From Clostridia bacterium (GTDB taxonomy: Bacteria; Bacillota; Clostridia; Christensenellales; Aristaeellaceae): a stretch of 9,909 bases of DNA. The stretch is from the NCBI GenBank assembly GCA_016297535.1, contig JAEDGL010000089.1, positions 1-9,909 on the forward strand, given 5' to 3'. Shown piece after piece: positions 6,933-9,909 of this stretch. Position 1 is the stretch's first letter; each line of letters begins with the position of its first letter. Made by a program: the position numbers and the translations under genes. Under the pieces are notes generated by a model that was not told the origin of the DNA, did not search any database, and saw nothing but the letters and a program-made list of their open reading frames with translations.

Positions 6933-8198
6933 ATGGATTGTTCCTTCCACACAGGCAACCGTCAGCGCCTGTATGCTGATATGAAGCCCTACTCCATGCT
7001 GGTGATGTTTTCCGGCGAGGAAATCCGCAAGACCAACGATGAATATTATCCCTTCTTTGCCGACCGCAGCTTTGTCTATCTGACCGGCATTATGCAAAAA
7101 GAAGCCGTTTTGCTGGCCCTGAAGGGTTCAGACACGGTAGAAGAGCGGCTTTACATTCTTGCGCCGGATGCTATGGCGGAGCGCTGGACGGGACGGCGGC
7201 TCAAGCCGCAGGAGGCCCAGGCTCTCTCCGGCATTACCGACATCCGCTATGTGGACCGCTTTGCCGGCGATCTGCATTCGCTGGCGGCGGGAGGGCATTA
7301 TTCGCTCAAATCCGCCTCCTATGAACATTTGTATCTGGATCTGTTCCGCGTAAGCCCAATGGATATAGACCGCCCCGCGCACCGGTTGCTTACGCGGGTG
7401 CAGCAGGAGTATCCCTACCTGAAAATTGAAAATGCCAACGCGCTGCTTCGCAAGCTCCGCCTGATCAAGCAGCCCTGCGAGATAGAGGCCATGAGAAAGG
7501 CCGAAAGCATTACCGGCGAAGGCATTCTGGCCATGATGAAGGCGTCCCGGCCGGGCATGTACGAATACCAGTACAAGGCGGAGTTTGATTACGTGCTTGG
7601 CCAGCATAGCCCGGACGGTCCGGGTTTTCCCTCCATTATCTCTGCCGGAGCAAACAATTTCTGCATTCATTACTATACCTACACCGGGCGCGCAAACGAC
7701 GGCGACATGGTGCTAAACGATGTGGGAGCCCAATGGGACGGTCATATCACCGACATTTCCCGCGGCTGGCCGTGCAACGGACGTTTCAGCGACCGTCAGA
7801 AGCTGCTGTATGAATGCGCGCTGGATACCTCCAACCATATGTTTTCCATCATCCGGCCCGGCATGAAAATGGCAGATGTGGACGGAACGATCCGCCGCTA
7901 CAACGCGCAACGCCTGAAAGACGCAGGCGTTCTGGCGGATGTAGAGGACGTTGGCACCTACATGTGGCACGGCGGCGCGCATCACGTTGGCTACGATGTG
8001 CACGATGTGATCGCCGCGCCGGATACCATTGCTCCCGGCATGGTTTTCTGCGTGGATGTAGGCATTTATCATGAGCAGTGGGGGATTGGCTTCAGGCTGG
8101 AGGATAACTGCCTGGTAACAGAGAACGGCTGCGAAAACCTGTCTGCGGCGATTCCGCGAACCATTCAGGATATTGAGGCGGTTATGCGCAGATCCTGA
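6933..8198 (+). CDS. M24-family (aminopeptidase P/creatinase fold) metallohydrolase
   Basis: This 421-aa protein has an N-terminal creatinase-like domain (about 1-170, with YYPFFADRSFVYLTGI at 38-53) and a C-terminal pita-bread domain. Active-site positions are H246 (CIHYY), D263 (NDVGAQWDG), D274 (TDISRGWP), H350 (GGAHHVGYDVHD, with H357) and E390 (RLEDN). The fourth metal ligand, normally Glu in an IEPG-type motif, reads V-D375-VG, a Glu-to-Asp change. Members cleave Xaa-Pro peptides, but the fold also includes creatinase, ectoine hydrolase and DMSP lyase. An operon of carbohydrate and redox enzymes makes a non-peptidase role plausible. AGGAGGT (6920-6926) is 6 nt before the ATG at 6933; an in-frame ATG at 6870 lies inside the FAD gene and lacks this site. 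It is the last gene of the operon, 4 nt behind the FAD protein gene. Confidence 0.88.
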   Translation: MDCSFHTGNRQRLYADMKPYSMLVMFSGEEIRKTNDEYYPFFADRSFVYLTGIMQKEAVLLALKGSDTVEERLYILAPDAMAERWTGRRLKPQEAQALSGITDIRYVDRFAGDLHSLAAGGHYSLKSASYEHLYLDLFRVSPMDIDRPAHRLLTRVQQEYPYLKIENANALLRKLRLIKQPCEIEAMRKAESITGEGILAMMKASRPGMYEYQYKAEFDYVLGQHSPDGPGFPSIISAGANNFCIHYYTYTGRANDGDMVLNDVGAQWDGHITDISRGWPCNGRFSDRQKLLYECALDTSNHMFSIIRPGMKMADVDGTIRRYNAQRLKDAGVLADVEDVGTYMWHGGAHHVGYDVHDVIAAPDTIAPGMVFCVDVGIYHEQWGIGFRLEDNCLVTENGCENLSAAIPRTIQDIEAVMRRS

Positions 8199-8240
8199 AT
8201 GGATTTGGGAAACGGTCTTTCAAAGCTGAATTCAAAAAAC

Positions 8241-8303
8241 AGGCGGTGGCAGAGAAATCCGTCCACTGCTTTGCCAGCTTCAGAGATTGGCACAGCCCTT
8301 TTT
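8241..8303 (+). terminator. Weak hairpins after the operon, possible terminator
   Basis: The 230-nt gap between the M24 gene and cggR holds AGGCGGTGG (8241-8249) pairing with CCACTGCTT (8263-8271), a 9-bp stem with two G-U pairs and a 13-nt loop. A 5-bp stem TGCCA/TGGCA (8272-8276, 8288-8292) comes next, and a run of five T at 8299-8303 follows 6 nt later. Neither is a textbook intrinsic terminator, because the stems are weak and the T run is not adjacent to the first. Termination of the operon here is an inference from position. The first 40 nt of the gap show nothing else convincing. Confidence 0.3.
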
Positions 8304-8340
8304 CAATAATGATGAATTGACAGATAAATAACAAAAAAGC

Positions 8341-8369
8341 TTGCTTCAAACTGGGGAAAGATGTATAAT
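8341..8369 (+). promoter_or_regulatory. Sigma-A promoter of cggR-pgk
   Basis: A -35-like TTGCTT (8341-8346) is followed after exactly 17 nt by a perfect TATAAT (8364-8369). The stretch just upstream (8325-8339, AAATAACAAAAAAG and neighbours) is A-rich and could act as an UP element. Transcription would start near 8376, at the left edge of the putative CggR operator, giving a leader of about 53 nt before the ATG at 8429. Confidence 0.75.
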
Positions 8370-8375
8370 GATATG

Positions 8376-8410
8376 TGGGATAGATTTGGTCAGGTGGGAC
8401 GCAAATTGAC
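8376..8410 (+). promoter_or_regulatory. cggO: Putative CggR operator, two direct repeats
   Basis: Two similar 16-bp units lie in tandem: TGGGATAGATTTGGTC (8376-8391) and TGGGACGCAAATTGAC (8395-8410). The known Bacillus subtilis operator is CGGGAC-N6-TGTC repeated after N4. Here each unit keeps the GGGAY-N6-NNNC shape, but the linker is 3 bp, giving a 19-bp rather than 20-bp period. The site lies between the promoter and cggR, as in B. subtilis, where bound CggR blocks elongating polymerase until fructose-1,6-bisphosphate weakens it. Autoregulation of cggR-pgk is therefore likely. The right-hand unit ends 6 nt before the ribosome binding site. Confidence 0.6.
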
Positions 8411-8428
8411 CCGATGAGGAGCGTAGCG

Positions 8429-9457
8429 ATGCAAGATGACTATTTTGCTCTGATGCAGAAGCTTGCGCCGGATCTGGCGCAGGAGATTGAGCGCAGGGCG
8501 TTGGTGCTGGAGCGTATCGGCGCGCTGCAGCCGGTGGGCAGAAGGCAGCTGGCTGCAAGGCTGAACATGCCGGAGCGCGAGGTTCGTACGGTTGCAACGC
8601 TGCTTCGCGAGCATGGGCTGGTTTCGCTGGATGCGGCCGGCATGAGCCTGACACCCACGGCGGCAGAGGTACTGCCCATGGCGCGCCTGTTCAGCCGCGA
8701 TCTGCACGGACTGACCAAGCTGGAAATGCAACTGGCTGCGCTGCTGAATGTGGACAGGGTATGTGTGGTGCCCGGCGAGGCGGATCGGGACGAGCACGTA
8801 ATCAGCGAGGTGGGTCGCAGCGCCGCATCAAGGCTGCGCGGCTTTTTGCAAAGCGGCTCCACACTGGCGGTTACCGGCGGCACAACCATCCGCGAGGTTG
8901 CCTTTGCCATCCCGCACAGCGCGCCCATGAACGTGATGGTTGTACCGGCCAGGGGCGGAATCGGCCGCGCGCTGGAAATTCAGGCCAATACCATTGCCAG
9001 CGAAATGGCCAAGCGGCTGGGCGGACATCACCGGCTGATGCATCTGCCGGATGATCTGGACGAGCAGGCGCTTCAGGAAATGCGCAAGCTGCCCGAAATT
9101 GATGAAACGCTTGCTTTGCTGGAACGTGCTGATGTGGTGCTGCACGGCATCGGCCGGGCGGATGAAATGGCGCGCCAGCGCCAGTTGCCACCCTCTGTTC
9201 AAAGCGAGGTGCTGCGCAGGGGAGCCGTTGCCGAGGCTTACGGCTGCTATTTTGACTGCAATGGCAGGCTGGTTTACTCCGCCTCCACCGTAGCTCACAA
9301 CCTGGGCGCGCTCAAGCCCAAATGCGCGCTGATTGCCGTGGCGGCCGGAGCCAGCAAGGCTGAGGCCATCGCCGCGGTTATGCGAAACCGCCGCCACGCC
9401 ATGCTGGTAACCGACGAAGGCGCGGCCAGAGCCATCCTGCAAAAGCAGGAAGGCTGA
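8429..9457 (+). CDS. cggR: Central glycolytic genes regulator CggR (SorC family)
   Basis: This 342-aa protein is colinear with CggR of B. subtilis (about 340 aa). A winged-helix DNA-binding domain occupies about 14-75 (PVGRRQLAARLNMPEREVRT, 35-54, holds the recognition region). It is followed by a SorC sugar-binding domain with VTGGTT (148-153), VPARGGIG (172-179), QANTIA (185-190), LHGIG (238-242), AGASKAEAI (306-314) and TDEGAA (329-334). These loops bind phosphosugar effector in the family; fructose-1,6-bisphosphate relieves repression of the glycolytic operon. The start is ATG 8429, with AGGAG (8417-8421) 7 nt upstream; the in-frame ATG at 8414 overlaps that site and is rejected. The N-terminal helix with KLAPDL (11-16) matches the family start. 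The gene is 69 nt ahead of pgk, with no gapA between. Repression through the tandem operator upstream of its own gene is expected. Confidence 0.93.
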   Translation: MQDDYFALMQKLAPDLAQEIERRALVLERIGALQPVGRRQLAARLNMPEREVRTVATLLREHGLVSLDAAGMSLTPTAAEVLPMARLFSRDLHGLTKLEMQLAALLNVDRVCVVPGEADRDEHVISEVGRSAASRLRGFLQSGSTLAVTGGTTIREVAFAIPHSAPMNVMVVPARGGIGRALEIQANTIASEMAKRLGGHHRLMHLPDDLDEQALQEMRKLPEIDETLALLERADVVLHGIGRADEMARQRQLPPSVQSEVLRRGAVAEAYGCYFDCNGRLVYSASTVAHNLGALKPKCALIAVAAGASKAEAIAAVMRNRRHAMLVTDEGAARAILQKQEG

Positions 9458-9464
9458 ACAATGC

Positions 9465-9489
9465 TTGCTTGCCCGAGAGGGCTTTGCAA
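9465..9489 (+). other. Intercistronic hairpin between cggR and pgk
   Basis: TTGC (9465-9468) pairs with GCAA (9486-9489) and GCCC (9471-9474) pairs with GGGC (9479-9482). They enclose a GNRA-type tetraloop GAGA, with a small internal loop TT/TTT between the stems. No T run follows, so it is not a good terminator. In B. subtilis the cggR-gapA transcript is cut between the genes and a stem-loop protects the downstream mRNA. This hairpin, 37 nt before pgk, could play the same part; that is an inference from position. Confidence 0.45.
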
Positions 9490-9526
9490 TACCAACCAAC
9501 AAAGGTTTTTAAGGAGAGTGTACACC

Positions 9527-9909
9527 ATGGCTAAGAAGACGATTGACGACATCCAGGTGTCCGGTAAGAAGGTTCTTGTCCGCTGCGATTTCAACGTGCC
9601 CATGAAGGATGGCAAGATCACCAACGACAAGCGTATTGTTGCCGCTCTGCCCACCATCAAAAAGCTGATTGCGGACGGCGGCAAGGTTATCCTGTGCAGC
9701 CATCTGGGCAAGCCGAAGAACGGCCCCGAGGAGAAGTTCTCCCTGGCTCCCGTTGCCCAGCGCCTGAGCGAGCTTTTGGGCAAGCCCGTGGTGTTTGCCA
9801 ATGATGACAACGTGGTTGGCGAAAATGCCAAGGCCGCCGTTGCCGCCATGAAGGACGGCGATGTGGTGCTTCTGCAGAACACCCGCTTCCGCAAGGAAGA
9901 AACCAAGAA
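9527..9909 (+). CDS. pgk: Phosphoglycerate kinase, N-terminal part (3' end outside window)
   Basis: The first 127 codons are present and open to the window edge. Residues include KKVLVRCDFNVPMKDGKIT (14-32), the substrate-binding start of phosphoglycerate kinase; LCSHLGKPKN (56-65), with the HLGRP-type motif; FSLAPVAQRLSELLGK (71-86); and LLQNTRFRKEE (115-125), the conserved L-E/Q-N-x-R-F segment. The enzyme transfers phosphate from 1,3-bisphosphoglycerate to ADP in cytoplasmic glycolysis. AAGGAG (9511-9516) is 10 nt before the ATG. Codons are strongly biased (AAG, GGC, GTT, GCC, CTG), fitting high expression. It is placed directly behind cggR and presumably shares its promoter and operator. 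Only the N-terminal nucleotide-independent domain can be judged here. Confidence 0.97.
   Translation, partial: MAKKTIDDIQVSGKKVLVRCDFNVPMKDGKITNDKRIVAALPTIKKLIADGGKVILCSHLGKPKNGPEEKFSLAPVAQRLSELLGKPVVFANDDNVVGENAKAAVAAMKDGDVVLLQNTRFRKEETK

Noticed and set aside
8205..8225. Short imperfect inverted repeat and cre-like GAAACGG just after the M24 stop
   Set aside because: The stem relies on G-U pairs and has no T run. The cre pattern fails at several conserved positions, so neither a terminator nor a CcpA site is supported.
8317..8322. Perfect -35 hexamer TTGACA upstream of cggR
   Set aside because: No acceptable -10 box lies 16-18 nt downstream, and the TATAAT at 8364 is 41 nt away. The TTGCTT at 8341 has the right spacing instead.
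8828..9502. 224-codon antisense frame opposite cggR
   Set aside because: It is a shadow of cggR, extends into the cggR-pgk spacer and shows no family resemblance.
1..9909. CRISPR arrays, insertion sequences, phage or toxin-antitoxin genes
   Set aside because: No regularly spaced repeats, transposase or integrase motifs, or small paired genes were seen on either strand.

Overview
The window looks like chromosomal DNA of a GC-rich member of the Clostridia (Firmicutes). The evidence is a CggR-type glycolytic regulator directly in front of pgk, strong AGGAGG-type ribosome binding sites, consensus sigma-A promoters, and a tightly packed operon of anaerobe-style flavoenzymes. A gut or otherwise anaerobic Clostridia lineage is an inference; the genus cannot be named from the sequence.

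Left edge (1-279): the 5' two thirds of a tRNA-Pro(GGG) gene runs leftward out of the window with its own consensus promoter. A divergent extended -10 promoter drives the operon to the right. Two 10-bp palindromes lie between the promoters and a weak cre-like site lies in the operon leader.

Main operon (280-8198, six genes, all on +): a cytoplasmic heparinase II/III-like polysaccharide lyase; an Old Yellow Enzyme (OYE)-type FMN oxidoreductase with a C-terminal four-Cys cluster motif; a short-chain dehydrogenase; an AP-endonuclease-2-type TIM-barrel sugar isomerase/epimerase; a fumarate-reductase/aspartate-oxidase-like FAD protein; and an M24 (aminopeptidase P/creatinase fold) hydrolase. The five junctions are short: 16, -4, 33, 1 and 4 nt, each with a ribosome binding site. 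The set reads as an intracellular catabolic or redox pathway for an unusual glycoside or carbohydrate derivative. The lyase would act on an imported oligosaccharide or conjugate, the SDR, OYE and FAD protein would do redox chemistry, and the TIM barrel an isomerisation. No transporter, kinase, aldolase or dedicated regulator is in view. OYE plus SDR plus a fumarate-reductase-like flavoprotein recalls anaerobic reductive pathways such as daidzein-to-equol conversion, but the substrate here is unknown. Three of the enzymes show changes at canonical active-site positions, described in their entries.

Right edge (8199-9909): after a 230-nt gap with weak hairpins comes a sigma-A promoter, a CggR-like tandem operator over the start of transcription, cggR, a small hairpin, and the first 127 codons of pgk. 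The usual gapA between cggR and pgk is absent.
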